Assembly: GCF_000341225.1 (NCBI RefSeq)
Contig: NZ_ANAC01000014.1
Location: forward strand, 168,089-232,088
Reading direction: 5' to 3'
DNA length: 64,000 nt
Source: Nocardiopsis alba DSM 43377
GTDB taxonomy: Bacteria > Actinomycetota > Actinomycetes > Streptosporangiales > Streptosporangiaceae
Shown here: piece by piece, positions 16,791-25,733 of the stretch
Position numbering within the stretch: position 1 is the stretch's first letter
Layout: each line of letters begins with the position of its first letter
The notes under the pieces: generated by a model
Told to the model about the DNA's origin: nothing
The model's input: the letters and a program-made list of their open reading frames with translations, nothing else
Databases searched by the model: none
Made by a program: the position numbers and the translations under genes

Positions 16791-18132
16791 GGACCCGGTC
16801 CCATTCGGTCTGGATCTCGGCGAGGAAGGCCTCCTCGTCGAGGGTCCCCGACGTCAGCCCCTGGGCGCCCGGGGTGAGCCGGTCGATCATGCCGGGGGTG
16901 ACGAAGTCGGGGAAGGGGACGATGCCCTCCTCCTCGGCCACCCGCGTATAGGCCGTGTTGATCTCCTCCAACACGCCTCCCTCCTGTGCGGTCACGTCGG
17001 TGTCCACCGGCATGAACCCGGCCCCGAGCTGGATCCGCGCCGACTCGGGCGAGCTCAGGTGGTCCAGGAAGGCGGCGGCCACGTCGGGGTGTTCGGTCTG
17101 CGAGGACACGACGAAGGAGACGCTGGAGCCGGAGATCAGGGGCTCCTGGTCGGCGTCGACGCCGGGCATCGGGAAGAAGCCGACGTTCTCTCCCATCGCC
17201 TCGTCCAGTTCGAAGGCGGCCCAGTTGCCGGTGACCAGGAAGGCGCCGCTCCCCGTGGCGAAGTCGGCCCTGGCGTCGTCGTCGGAGGTGGCGTTGGCGC
17301 TCGCGGGCACGTATCCGGCCTCCACCCAGCGGGTGAAGGTCCGGGTCGCCTCCAGCGCGGAGGGGGTCTCGATGGTGGAGTCCGGGACCCCGTGCACCCA
17401 GTCGCGGTAGGCCCCTCCGTCCCCGTGGGCGTTGAGCAGCGCGTTCCACAGGTGGATGCCGCCCACCCCCAGTCCGCCGACGTCGAACGGGACGATGCCG
17501 GCCGCCGCGACCCGTTCCAGGGCCTCCTCGAACTCCTCGAGGGTGGTGGGCGGCTCCTCCACTCCGGCCTTCGCCAACAGTTCCCGGTTGTAGAACACCC
17601 CGATGACCGAGAGCGCGCCGGGCGCCGCGTACAGACTCCCCTCGCCGAAGCGGGCGGCGTCCTCGTCGGCGCGCAGCGGCTCCAGGCTCGCGGCCGGGAA
17701 GGACCCCTCCCAGTCGTAGGCCTCGGAGTAGGGATCCAGGTCGAGCACGTAGCCGCCCGGGATGAGCGATCGCATGGCGCCCGGGTTGTACTGGGCCAGG
17801 TCGGGCGGGTCCTCCGAGGACATCGCGAGCGTGACGGTCTTGATGTAGTCGCTGAACGGGGTCTGCTGGAGCTCGATCGAGACGTTGGGGTGGAGTTCGG
17901 TGAACCCCTCGACGAGCTCGGTGACGGGCGGATCGTCGGTGTAGGCCACGACCAGCTCGACCGGTTCGTCGGTGATGTCGGTGGAGACGTCGTGGGGGAC
18001 GTTGTCCAGCCGATCCCCGGTGGTCAGCACGGCGCACGAGGTGAGCAGGAGGACCGAGGCCGCGCCCGCCGCGACGGGGCCGGCCCGCCCCGAGGGCGGC
18101 CCGGGGGCGGTCGTCTCTGAACGAGGGGACAT
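16780..18132 (-). CDS. Sugar ABC transporter substrate-binding lipoprotein (CUT1)
   Basis: A 450-residue solute-binding protein. Signal peptide with hydrophobic AAGAASVLLLTSC and lipobox Cys at about residue 34, so it is a membrane-anchored lipoprotein. VELVVAYTDDPPVTELVEGFTELHPNVSIELQQTPFSDYIKTV, quoted here only by its first residues VELVVAYTDD and by YIKTV, is the standard N-lobe of the family, followed by MSSEDPPDLAQYNPGAM. I chose ATG 18132, which gives the normal leader length. It is first in the operon and divergent from the GH89 glycosidase gene, 136 bases away, which implies shared control. Confidence 0.9.
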   Translation of the reverse strand: MSPRSETTAPGPPSGRAGPVAAGAASVLLLTSCAVLTTGDRLDNVPHDVSTDITDEPVELVVAYTDDPPVTELVEGFTELHPNVSIELQQTPFSDYIKTVTLAMSSEDPPDLAQYNPGAMRSLIPGGYVLDLDPYSEAYDWEGSFPAASLEPLRADEDAARFGEGSLYAAPGALSVIGVFYNRELLAKAGVEEPPTTLEEFEEALERVAAAGIVPFDVGGLGVGGIHLWNALLNAHGDGGAYRDWVHGVPDSTIETPSALEATRTFTRWVEAGYVPASANATSDDDARADFATGSGAFLVTGNWAAFELDEAMGENVGFFPMPGVDADQEPLISGSSVSFVVSSQTEHPDVAAAFLDHLSSPESARIQLGAGFMPVDTDVTAQEGGVLEEINTAYTRVAEEEGIVPFPDFVTPGMIDRLTPGAQGLTSGTLDEEAFLAEIQTEWDRVHGR

Positions 18133-18216
18133 CGCGCCCTCCGTGGGTCGGGATCGGCCGGTGGTGGGACCGCGGGGACAGGGCGCGTGCACACGCCCTA
18201 CCCGTTCCGCTTCTAT

Positions 18217-18231
18217 CCATACCGAATATGG
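18217..18231. promoter_or_regulatory. Inverted repeat in the sugar operon/glycosidase divergent promoter
   Basis: CCATA-CCGAA-TATGG, a perfect 5-bp inverted repeat in an AT-rich patch (18211-18265) between two divergently read starts. Overlapping -10-like TATGTACT and TACGTAAT sequences follow. A repressor site serving both directions is plausible, though no LacI, GntR or ROK gene lies nearby. Confidence 0.45.
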
Positions 18232-18268
18232 TTATGTACTGTACGTAATCGATTCGTATCCTGACCGA

Positions 18269-20494
18269 ATGGGCACGCGGATGATCGAGGACGCACGGGA
18301 CACGCCCGCATGGGGCGCCGCCATCGACGCACTGGCCCGTCGGATCCTCGGCTCCGCGCATCGACCGCTGCGCCTGCGCGAGCACGAGGACGAGCGGCGC
18401 TCCTTCGAGTACCGCGCCGACGGCGGGACGCTCACGGTCTCGGCGACCGATCCGATCGCGGCCGCCGTGGGGCTGCACACCTATCTGCGGCGGGTGTGCG
18501 GGCGTTCGGTGTCCTGGGACACCGTCCTCCCGCTACCGGTCTCCTCCCTGCCCGACGCCCCGCCCACGCGCGGCGCGGCCGAGGTCGACCGGACCTATCA
18601 CCTCAACTTCTGCACCACCGGTTACACGGCCGCCTACTGGAACTGGGCCGACTGGGAACGCGAGATCGACTGGATGGCGCTGCACGGCGTCACCACGCCG
18701 CTCACCCTGAGCGGGCACGAGGCCGTCCTGTACGACACCTACGTCCGGCTCGGGATGGACGAGGAACGGGTCCGGGAGTTCATCGGCGGCCCCGGCTACC
18801 TGCCCTGGCAGTACATGGGCAACCTGGACCACTTCGCCGGGCCGATGCCCCGGTCGTGGATCGAGGGCCACCGCGAACTGGGGCGCCGGGTGCTGGAGCG
18901 CCAGCGCGCGCTGGGCATGGCCCCGGTCCTGCCCGGGTTCACCGGACACGTCCCGCCCTCGCTGGCCCCCGGCCGGACCGGGAGCCGCACCTGGCAGGGC
19001 CTGGTCACCCACGTCCTCGTTCCCACCGACCCCCTCTACACCACGCTCTGCGCCGAGATCGTCGAGACCCAGAAGGAGCTCTTCGGTACCGACCACCAGT
19101 ACGCGATCGACCCCTTCATCGAGATGATCCCGGTCGACTCCGATCCCGGCTTCCCCGGGCTGGTCGCCCGCGCCACCATCGAGGGGCTCACCCGGGCCGA
19201 CCCCCGCGCGGTGTGGTTCCTCCAGACCTGGCCCTTCTCCTACCAGAGCGACTTCTGGAGCCCCGAACGCGTCGAGGCCTTCCTCGACGCCATCCCCGAC
19301 GACCATCTGCACCTGCTCGACCTGTGGGCCGAGTACGACCCCCAGTGGAGCCGCTTCCACTCCTTCGGCGGTACGCCCTGGACCTGGTGCGCCCTGCTGA
19401 ACTTCGGTGGCCGGACCGACCCGATGGCCGACCTCCAAGGGGCCGTGGACCGGATCGGCGCGGCGAAGGACTCCGCCCACCCGCCCGAGGGGATCGGCCT
19501 GTCCATGGAGGCCACCCGCAACAACCCGGCCTTCTTCGAACTGGTCGTCGACCAGGCCTGGACCCGGACCGGACGGGTCGAGGAGGAATGGCTGCCCGAC
19601 TTCGTCGCACAGCGCTACGGCCCGGGTCACGACCCGGCGCTCCTGGAGGGGTGGCGGGGGCTGCTGCGCACCGTCCTGGGCGCCTCGGGCGTGCGGATCT
19701 TCCCCGAACAGTTCAACGGGGTCCTCACCCTGCGGCCCCACTACCGGCACCTGGAGGACTCGTCCGCGCTCCGGGCCGAGGTCACCGCCCTGGTCTGGTA
19801 CCCCTGGCCCGACCTGCTCGCGGCCTGGGAACGCCTGGTGGCCGGGGCCGAGACCGACCCTCTCGCGGTCGAGGGGCCGTTGGGGCACGACCTGGTCGAC
19901 GTGGCCATGGCGGTCCTGTCCCGGGTCGCCGACCACCGCTACCTGGAGATGGTCGAACACCTCGACCACCACCCGGAGCTCCCCGAAGGAGGCCTGGAAC
20001 GGTTCCTGGAGGTCTTCGACGACCTGGACGCCCTGTTGGAGACCCGCCCCGAGTACCGCTACCGGACCTGGGAGGCCAAGGCGACCTCCTGGGCCACCGG
20101 CACCGAGGATCACCGGGTCCTGACCGACAACGCCCGCCGCATCCTCACCGTCTGGACCACCCTGGACGACCCCCGGCTCGACGACTACGCCGGACGTCTG
20201 TGGTCGGGGCTGGTCGGCGGCTACTACCGTCCGCGTTGGGAGTCCTGGGGCGAGGGGGCCTCACTGGCCGTGCACGAACCGGACCGCGCCCAGGCGCGGC
20301 TCGACGATCGGCTCACCGAGCACGCCGACCGGTTCCTCAGACGAGGGGCGCCGCTCCCGCCGAGATCGACCGAGGGCACGCTCGCCCTCTCACGTCGTCT
20401 CCTGGACCGCTACGGCGGCGACGCCACCCCGTCGGGCCGTCCACAGGCGGAGGGCATCGGGCCGGATCAGTCGGCGGAGCCGTGGTCGTTGTAG
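18269..20494 (+). CDS. Alpha-N-acetylglucosaminidase, GH89 family (NAGLU-like), cytoplasmic
   Basis: Hydrolyses terminal alpha-linked N-acetylglucosamine. 741 residues, normal for the GH89 family. The N-terminal alpha/beta domain is followed by the catalytic barrel with RTYHLNFCTTGYTAAYWNW, EIDWMALHGVTTPL, GHVPPSLAP, the acid/base-region DPFIEMIPVDSDPGF and the nucleophile-region EATRNNPAFFELV segments, then a helical C-terminal domain. There is no signal peptide or membrane helix, so it acts inside the cell on an imported substrate; the divergent CUT1 importer is the obvious supplier. ATG 18269 is chosen because earlier in-frame starts lie in the promoter. The 3' end overlaps the converging acyltransferase gene by 28 bases. 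Confidence 0.9.
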   Translation: MGTRMIEDARDTPAWGAAIDALARRILGSAHRPLRLREHEDERRSFEYRADGGTLTVSATDPIAAAVGLHTYLRRVCGRSVSWDTVLPLPVSSLPDAPPTRGAAEVDRTYHLNFCTTGYTAAYWNWADWEREIDWMALHGVTTPLTLSGHEAVLYDTYVRLGMDEERVREFIGGPGYLPWQYMGNLDHFAGPMPRSWIEGHRELGRRVLERQRALGMAPVLPGFTGHVPPSLAPGRTGSRTWQGLVTHVLVPTDPLYTTLCAEIVETQKELFGTDHQYAIDPFIEMIPVDSDPGFPGLVARATIEGLTRADPRAVWFLQTWPFSYQSDFWSPERVEAFLDAIPDDHLHLLDLWAEYDPQWSRFHSFGGTPWTWCALLNFGGRTDPMADLQGAVDRIGAAKDSAHPPEGIGLSMEATRNNPAFFELVVDQAWTRTGRVEEEWLPDFVAQRYGPGHDPALLEGWRGLLRTVLGASGVRIFPEQFNGVLTLRPHYRHLEDSSALRAEVTALVWYPWPDLLAAWERLVAGAETDPLAVEGPLGHDLVDVAMAVLSRVADHRYLEMVEHLDHHPELPEGGLERFLEVFDDLDALLETRPEYRYRTWEAKATSWATGTEDHRVLTDNARRILTVWTTLDDPRLDDYAGRLWSGLVGGYYRPRWESWGEGASLAVHEPDRAQARLDDRLTEHADRFLRRGAPLPPRSTEGTLALSRRLLDRYGGDATPSGRPQAEGIGPDQSAEPWSL

Positions 20495-21138
20495 GTGTCG
20501 GCCCGCTCCTGGCCGGTCAGCTCGTGGATGGCGTCCATGACCCGGTCGGTGATGGCCCTGCGGGCCTTGGCCGGTGTCAGGTGGTCGAAGCCGGTGGAGA
20601 AGTTCAGGGGTTCGCCGAACCGCACGGTGAAGGGGTGCGGGCGCGGAACGCCGGCGCCCACCGGCTGGACCTTCTGGGTGCCGCTGATCCCGACCGGCAC
20701 GACCAGGGACTTGGACTCCAGCGCCAGATGGGCGACGCCGGTGCGGCCCCGGTACAGGCGTCCGTCCCGGGAACGGGTGCCCTCGGGGTAGACCACGCAG
20801 GCCTCGCCCTCGTTGAGCCGGTCCAACATCGTCTCCAGGGCCACCATGGCGTCGCGCGAGCTGCCGCGTCGGACCGGCATGGCGCCCAAGGCGCCGAACA
20901 TCGTCTTGGTGAGCCGTCCCTTGACCCCGGGGGTCTCGAAGTAGTCGGACTTGGCGAGGAAGCGGACGCGGCGCTGGGGGACCGACAACGGGATGACGAC
21001 GCTGTCGACGAAGGACAGATGGTTGCTGGCCAGGATGACCGACCCGGTGGCGGGGACGTTCTCACGGCCCTCGATGGTCGGGCGGCACAAGGTCCGGGCG
21101 AGGATCGCCGCGGTCTGCCGCAACGCACCGTAGAGCAC
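20467..21138 (-). CDS. 1-acyl-glycerol-3-phosphate acyltransferase (PlsC) family
   Basis: Transfers an acyl chain to lysophosphatidate or a related acceptor at the membrane. 223 residues from GTG 21138, which has GGGAGAAC directly upstream. The catalytic motif is NHLSFVD (HX4D, about residues 39-45), with the second block FLAKSDYF, third block GAMPVRRG and the PEGTRS motif that binds the glycerol phosphate. Some hydrophobic character in the first 25 residues suggests membrane association. It is transcribed alone. Many actinomycetes carry several paralogues, so a specific acceptor cannot be assigned. Confidence 0.88.
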   Translation of the reverse strand: MLYGALRQTAAILARTLCRPTIEGRENVPATGSVILASNHLSFVDSVVIPLSVPQRRVRFLAKSDYFETPGVKGRLTKTMFGALGAMPVRRGSSRDAMVALETMLDRLNEGEACVVYPEGTRSRDGRLYRGRTGVAHLALESKSLVVPVGISGTQKVQPVGAGVPRPHPFTVRFGEPLNFSTGFDHLTPAKARRAITDRVMDAIHELTGQERADTYNDHGSAD

Positions 21139-21300
21139 GTGTTCTCCCTTGGGATGGTCGGACGAACGCCGCACCCAATGTAAGGGTGACCCGGCGGTAA
21201 CAATGGTGTGGCACACATAGAGTGCGCCAGGTCACCCAAAGGGAGGGAAACGGGGGAGAACGGTCGAACGCACACCCCCGTGGAAGGGTTCCGGCCCCGG

Positions 21301-22224
21301 TCAGTCGACCGGACGCCAGTCCGCGTTGGCCCCGCACACCACCAGGCACGGGTTCTCGCCGGGCACGCGTCCGGCCAGCCAGGCGGCGAAGGGGACGGCC
21401 GCGGCGGGCTCGGTGGCGATCCGGAACTCCTGCCACAGACGGGTCTGGGCGCTGATGATCTCGGCGTCGCTGACCAGCGCGGGCGTCACCGGGTGGGCGC
21501 GCAGCACCTCGAAGGGCACCCGGCCCAGGGTGGCGGCGCCCAACGCCGAGGACGCCACGGACTCCACCGGGGTGGTGACCGGATGTCCCGCCGCCATCGC
21601 CGCGTGCATGCTCTGGCAGCCCTCGGGCTCGACCGCGACCACACGACGGCCGTCCGCTCCCAGCCGCACCCCGGCCGCCAGACCGCCGCCGCCCACGGCC
21701 ACCACGATCGTGTCGCACTCGGGGGCGTCGGCCGCCACCTCCAGCCCCACGGTGCCCTGACCGGCCACCACGAGGGCGTCGTCGAAGGCGTGCAGGTAGC
21801 GGATCCCCTCGGTCTCCGCCTGGTGACGGGCGGCCTCGGCGGCCACCGCGTAGTGCTCGCCCACCCGGACGATCTCGGCCCCGGTCGCGGCCAAGGGGAC
21901 GGCCTTGGCCTCGGGGACCGTCTCGGGGACGTAGACCGTGGCCCGCACGCCCAGGATCTTCGCGGCGGTGGCCACGCCCAGACCGTGGTTGCCACCGGAG
22001 GCGGTGATGACCCGGTCGGTGGGCTCGCCGCCCATGAGGGCGTTGAGCGCGCCGCGCAGCTTGAAGGCGCCCGTGCGCTGGAGCTGCTCCAGCTTCAGGG
22101 TGAGGGTCCGCCCGTCGATCTCGGCGCGCATCACCGGGGTTCGTCTGGTGTGGGGGGAGATGCGTTCGGCGGCGGCACGGACGTCGGTGGCCGTGGGCAC
22201 TGCGGGCGCGGTCGTGGTGCTCAT
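21301..22224 (-). CDS. PLP-dependent threonine/serine dehydratase family
   Basis: Fold-type II PLP enzyme, 307 residues. The PLP lysine is in RTGAFKLRGALNAL (about residue 54), the phosphate-binding loop is AVGGGGLAAGV, and TASGGNHGLGVATAAKILG matches serine/threonine dehydratases. No ACT regulatory domain is present, so it is of the catabolic or racemase-like short type. The last core region ends in VVCGANADWR instead of the usual GGN. It is divergent from a LysR gene with 114 bases between the starts, which hold an AACTTAAAGTT palindrome; control by that LysR protein is likely. Confidence 0.86.
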   Translation of the reverse strand: MSTTTAPAVPTATDVRAAAERISPHTRRTPVMRAEIDGRTLTLKLEQLQRTGAFKLRGALNALMGGEPTDRVITASGGNHGLGVATAAKILGVRATVYVPETVPEAKAVPLAATGAEIVRVGEHYAVAAEAARHQAETEGIRYLHAFDDALVVAGQGTVGLEVAADAPECDTIVVAVGGGGLAAGVRLGADGRRVVAVEPEGCQSMHAAMAAGHPVTTPVESVASSALGAATLGRVPFEVLRAHPVTPALVSDAEIISAQTRLWQEFRIATEPAAAVPFAAWLAGRVPGENPCLVVCGANADWRPVD

Positions 22225-22251
22225 GGTCCCACTCTGCCGCTACCGGCGATT

Positions 22252-22262
22252 AACTTAAAGTT
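22252..22262. promoter_or_regulatory. Short palindrome between dehydratase and LysR genes
   Basis: AACTT-A-AAGTT, perfect inverted repeat in an AT-rich divergent promoter region, 28 bases from the dehydratase start. A second AT-rich segment GATTAAGCGAAACTTTG follows at 22278. It is a natural candidate for the LysR protein's site. Confidence 0.5.
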
Positions 22263-22338
22263 GTGTCTGCTAAAGATGATTAAGCGAAACTTTGTGTCAG
22301 ACTTTGATTCGGTACGGAATGTCGCGAGGGGAGGCCGG

Positions 22339-23244
22339 ATGCTGGACGCCAATCGGGTGCGGGTCCTGGTCGAGATCGCGCGCGCCGGATCGATCGCGGC
22401 CGCCGCCGAACGGCTCTCCTTCACCCCCTCGGCCCTGTCGCAACAGCTCACCAAGTTGGAGACCGAACTCGGCTGCCGGCTGGTCGAACGCGGACGCACC
22501 GGCGCCACGCTCACCGAGGCCGGCCGTGTCCTGCTCGAACACGGGGAACGCGTCCTGGGCGAACTGCGCGACGCCGAGGCCGCGGTACGCGCCGTCTCGG
22601 GGGAGCGGGCGGACCGTCTCTCCCTGGGCGCCTTCGCCAGCGCGGGCAAGGTGCTGCTGCCCGAGGCCCTGGCGGTGTTCGGCCACGAACATCCCCACGT
22701 GCGCCTGTCGCTGTCCGACATCGAACCGCCCGGAGGCCACGACCTGGTCACCTCCGGCGACCTCGACCTGCTCATCACCCACCGCTATCCGGGCGTCCCT
22801 CCGCCCCGCACGGGCGGCCTGCACCGGGAGCGGCTCCTGGTGGATCCGCTCATGGTGGCGGCCCCGGCCGGTCACCCGCTCGCCGACGGGGAGCTCTCCC
22901 TGGCCGAACTGGCCGACGAGGACTGGATCTGCGGGGCCCCGGGCATCCACAACCGGGTCAGTCTGGACGCGGCGGCCGAGGCGGCGGGGGTACGCTTGCG
23001 GGTCGCCTACGAGACCCGCGACTACGAGGTGGCGCTGGCCCTGATCGAGGCGGGCATGGGGGTGGCCCTCCTCCCGCGGAGCATCCTGGGGGCCGCGCAC
23101 GGAGACGGGTGGGTCGCCCGTCCTCTGCGCGGGGCCCGTCTGGCACGGGAGATCTACACGGTGCACCGCCGTCGTCCGACCGAACCGGTGTCCGCCATGG
23201 TCACCACCCTGCGCCGCGCCGCCGCACGGACCCTCGCCCGCTAG
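22339..23244 (+). CDS. LysR-family transcriptional regulator
   Basis: A 301-residue regulator, ATG preceded by GAGGGGAGG. N-terminal HTH covers ANRVRVLVEIARAGSIAAAAERLSFTPSALSQQLTKLETELG (first residues ANRVRVLVEI at ~4), and the effector region contains LLPEALAVFGHEHPHVRLSLSD and ALALIEAGMGVALLPRS. It is divergent from the threonine/serine dehydratase gene and probably regulates it. Its stop codon overlaps the stop of the converging VOC-family gene by four bases, so no terminator separates them. Confidence 0.92.
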   Translation: MLDANRVRVLVEIARAGSIAAAAERLSFTPSALSQQLTKLETELGCRLVERGRTGATLTEAGRVLLEHGERVLGELRDAEAAVRAVSGERADRLSLGAFASAGKVLLPEALAVFGHEHPHVRLSLSDIEPPGGHDLVTSGDLDLLITHRYPGVPPPRTGGLHRERLLVDPLMVAAPAGHPLADGELSLAELADEDWICGAPGIHNRVSLDAAAEAAGVRLRVAYETRDYEVALALIEAGMGVALLPRSILGAAHGDGWVARPLRGARLAREIYTVHRRRPTEPVSAMVTTLRRAAARTLAR

Positions 23245-23618
23245 TGGACGGGCGCGTCGTCCTCGCCGCGCAGGACGCAGAACTCGTTGCCCTCGGGGTC
23301 GGCGAGGATCGCCCAGCCCGAACCGTCGGGGCGCCGATGGTCGGCGACGAAGGTGGCGCCCAGCCCCAGCAGCCGCTCGACCTCCCGCTCCCGCGAGGTG
23401 TCGGGGCGCAGACACAGGTGGATCCGATTCTTGACCGTCTTGGCCTCGGGTACCTGGTTGAAGTACAGGGTCGGCCCCTCGGCCATCTCCACCAGGGTCT
23501 CCTCGTCGCCCGGCCTGCTCTCCGGATGGACGGGACGTCCGGTCACCGCACTCCAGAAACGCGCGAGCCCGTAGGCGTCCTCACAGTCGATGGCCACGTT
23601 CAGCACTGTCGAGATCAT
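23241..23618 (-). CDS. VOC / glyoxalase-like fold protein
   Basis: A 125-residue single VOC domain. ISTVLNVAIDCEDAYGLARFWSAVTGRPV is the typical first beta-alpha-beta unit, and WAILADPEGNEFCVLRG the last strand pair. Members of this actinobacterial group (glyoxalase-like or bleomycin-resistance-like) mostly lack known substrates; the metal-ligand pattern is incomplete to my reading (Glu in NEFCVL present, first His absent). It is probably a small-molecule-binding or resistance protein; the gene context gives no further clue. Confidence 0.8.
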   Translation of the reverse strand: MISTVLNVAIDCEDAYGLARFWSAVTGRPVHPESRPGDEETLVEMAEGPTLYFNQVPEAKTVKNRIHLCLRPDTSREREVERLLGLGATFVADHRRPDGSGWAILADPEGNEFCVLRGEDDAPVH

Positions 23619-23674
23619 GCGCGCCACCCTGACATCCCGAAAACCTGAACACCACCCGTTTTCCACACCCTTCC

Positions 23675-24958
23675 TCAGACCCCGGCCGCCGTCTCGGCCG
23701 CCCGGATCCGCTTCGTGGTCAGCTTTCGTGCCGCCACCAGGGCCAGGACGAGGCTGAGCGCCCCCGAGGCCAGGAAGGGGACCGACAGTGCGTTCTGACG
23801 CCCGAGGATCGGTTCGAGCAGGGAGGCGAGCGACCCCGCCATGAGCATCCCGATCGGCGCGACCCCCCAACCGATCGTGCGATAGGCGGACAGGACCCGG
23901 GAGAGCAGGCGGCCGGGGATGAGGCGTTGACGCAGCGAGAGGGTGACCACGTTCCACCACACGGTGGCGAACCCGATCAGTGTCCAGAGCCCGGCGAACA
24001 GCAGAGCGTCGGGTACGACGGCGACGGCGACATAGGACGCACCCTGGACGACGAAGACCAGGGTCAGGGCGGCGCCGGGCGGTACGTACGGGACCATCCA
24101 GGGCACCACCTGGGCGCCGACCACCATTCCGACCGCGACCGCGGTGAGCAGGAGTCCGTAACCACGCGAGTCGAGGCCGAGCACGTCCTGGGCGAAGAGC
24201 ACCAGGACCGCGGCGTTCATGGAAGCGGCCAGGTTCGACGCCCCCAGGAAGACCGCCAGGGTCCGCAGGAGGCGGTGGCGCCACAGCCACCGCACACCGT
24301 CGAGGAGCATGTGGCGGGGCGACCCCCGGTCCTGCCCGTCCACCGGCGCCGGGCGGAAGTCGCCCCGCATGCTCAGGAGGACCAGGGCGGCGCAGGCCAC
24401 GAGCAGGGCCTGGAGACCGAAGGTCCACACCATGGACAGGGCCACGAGGAAACCGGCGACGGGGGTTCCCACGAAACGGCCGGCGACCTCCTCCACACTC
24501 CACAGGGTGCCGTTGGCCCGCTCCAGGCGGCTTCGCGGCACCACGGAGGGCAGGATCGACTGCGCGGTGTTGTCGAAGAAGACCTCGCAGACCCCCACGG
24601 CCAAGGCCACCAGGAGCACCACCGGAAGGCTCGCCACATCCAGGGCCACCAGGAGGGTCATCGCCACCAGGACGGCGGCCTTACCGCTCGCGGCCATCAC
24701 CATCAACCGCCGTCGATCGACGCGGTCCCCGACCACACCCGCCACCAGGGCGAGCAGGAGCCAGGGCAGCCGGGTGGCCATGGCGACGGCGGAGATCGCC
24801 AGGGGGTCGTCGGTGAGGGTGGACGCGTACCAGGGCAGGGCGACCAGGGCGATGCCGTCCTCGAGGTTGCCCAGGGCGCCGGCGGTCAGCAGCCTCCGGT
24901 AGTCGCGGCCGAGGGGTTCTCGGGGCGGTGAGGCGGAGCGCCCCGGTCGAAGGCCCAC
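23675..24958 (-). CDS. MFS transporter, 12-helix, efflux-like
   Basis: A 427-residue transporter of the MFS_3/EntS-like group. GNLEDGIALVALPWYASTLTDDP at the first helix, WLLLALVAGVVGDRVDRRRLMV (motif A: GDRVDRRR) and a long loop after helix 6 (RPAPVDGQDRGSP) are visible; GLWTLIGFATVWWNVVTLSLRQRLIPGRLLSRV is typical of this exporter group. The GTG start at 24958 is the only sensible one for the complete first helix. It lies 52 bases from the response-regulator stop on the same strand but there is no evidence they cooperate. Likely exports a drug, siderophore or metabolite. Confidence 0.86.
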   Translation of the reverse strand: MGLRPGRSASPPREPLGRDYRRLLTAGALGNLEDGIALVALPWYASTLTDDPLAISAVAMATRLPWLLLALVAGVVGDRVDRRRLMVMAASGKAAVLVAMTLLVALDVASLPVVLLVALAVGVCEVFFDNTAQSILPSVVPRSRLERANGTLWSVEEVAGRFVGTPVAGFLVALSMVWTFGLQALLVACAALVLLSMRGDFRPAPVDGQDRGSPRHMLLDGVRWLWRHRLLRTLAVFLGASNLAASMNAAVLVLFAQDVLGLDSRGYGLLLTAVAVGMVVGAQVVPWMVPYVPPGAALTLVFVVQGASYVAVAVVPDALLFAGLWTLIGFATVWWNVVTLSLRQRLIPGRLLSRVLSAYRTIGWGVAPIGMLMAGSLASLLEPILGRQNALSVPFLASGALSLVLALVAARKLTTKRIRAAETAAGV

Positions 24959-25010
24959 CTGAACGTGCTCCCTCCGGGGACGGCGGACACGGCCCTCTCA
25001 GTGGTCCGGG

Positions 25011-25733
25011 TCAGGCGACGTATTGGGCGCGCACGGCGTAGATGGCGGCCTCGGTGCGCGAGTGCACCTGGAGCTTCTCCAGGATGTTGCGCACGTGGTT
25101 CTTCACGGTGTTCTCGGTGATGAACAGCCGTTCGCCGATCTCCCGGTTGTTCATCGAACGCGCCAGCAGCTTCAGCACCTCGGTCTCGCGGGGGGTGAGC
25201 TGGGGCAGCTCCGCCCTGGCCGGAGGGGAGCTGTCCTGTTTGGCCAACTCGGCGAACTCGGCGATCAGCTTGGTGGCCATGGAGGGTTCGATGAACGATC
25301 GGCCCCGGGCGATGGTGCGCACGGCCCGGGAGATGTCGGTGACCGCGATCTCCTTGAGCAGGTAGCCGGTGGCGCCGGCCTTCAACGCCTCGAACAGGTC
25401 GCTCTCGTCCTCGCTCATGGTCAGCATCACGAACTTGACCTCGGGGACGGCCGCGCGGATGCGGGGGCAGGCCTCGATGCCGGTGGAGCCGGGCATCATC
25501 ACGTCCATGAGGACCACGTCGGGGCGCAGTTCGGTGGCCAGTCGGACCGCCTCGTCCCCGTCCCCGGCCTCGTTGACGACGTCGATGTCGTCCTCGTCGT
25601 CCAGGACCGAGACCAGCCCGCGTCGGAACAGGGCGTGGTCGTCCACCACGAGCACCCTGATGGGGCGTGCGCTCTCCTCCTCGTCATCGGAGGGGTGGGG
25701 GAGCGGAACGGGTCCGGGGGGGTGGGGGCTCAC
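25011..25733 (-). CDS. NarL/LuxR-family response regulator, orphan
   Basis: Two-domain DNA-binding response regulator of 240 residues. An acidic, Pro-rich N-terminal tail precedes the receiver domain (about 25-140) with acidic pocket VVDDH, phospho-acceptor Asp77 in VVLMDVMMPG, the switch Thr in MLTMS and Lys in LLKEI. The LuxR HTH is at 175-235 (LTPRETEVLKLLARSMNNREIGERLFITENTVKNHV, first residues LTPRETEVLK). GTG 25733 follows GAGGAG by eight bases, while an ATG 255 bases upstream adds only low-complexity sequence. No histidine kinase gene is adjacent, so its partner is elsewhere or it acts unphosphorylated. Confidence 0.92.
   Translation of the reverse strand: MSPHPPGPVPLPHPSDDEEESARPIRVLVVDDHALFRRGLVSVLDDEDDIDVVNEAGDGDEAVRLATELRPDVVLMDVMMPGSTGIEACPRIRAAVPEVKFVMLTMSEDESDLFEALKAGATGYLLKEIAVTDISRAVRTIARGRSFIEPSMATKLIAEFAELAKQDSSPPARAELPQLTPRETEVLKLLARSMNNREIGERLFITENTVKNHVRNILEKLQVHSRTEAAIYAVRAQYVA

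Noticed and set aside
21184..21237. GGGTGACC / GGTCACCC inverted pair upstream of the acyltransferase gene
   Set aside because: The arms are 38 bases apart and only 8 bp long; could be chance in this sequence composition.
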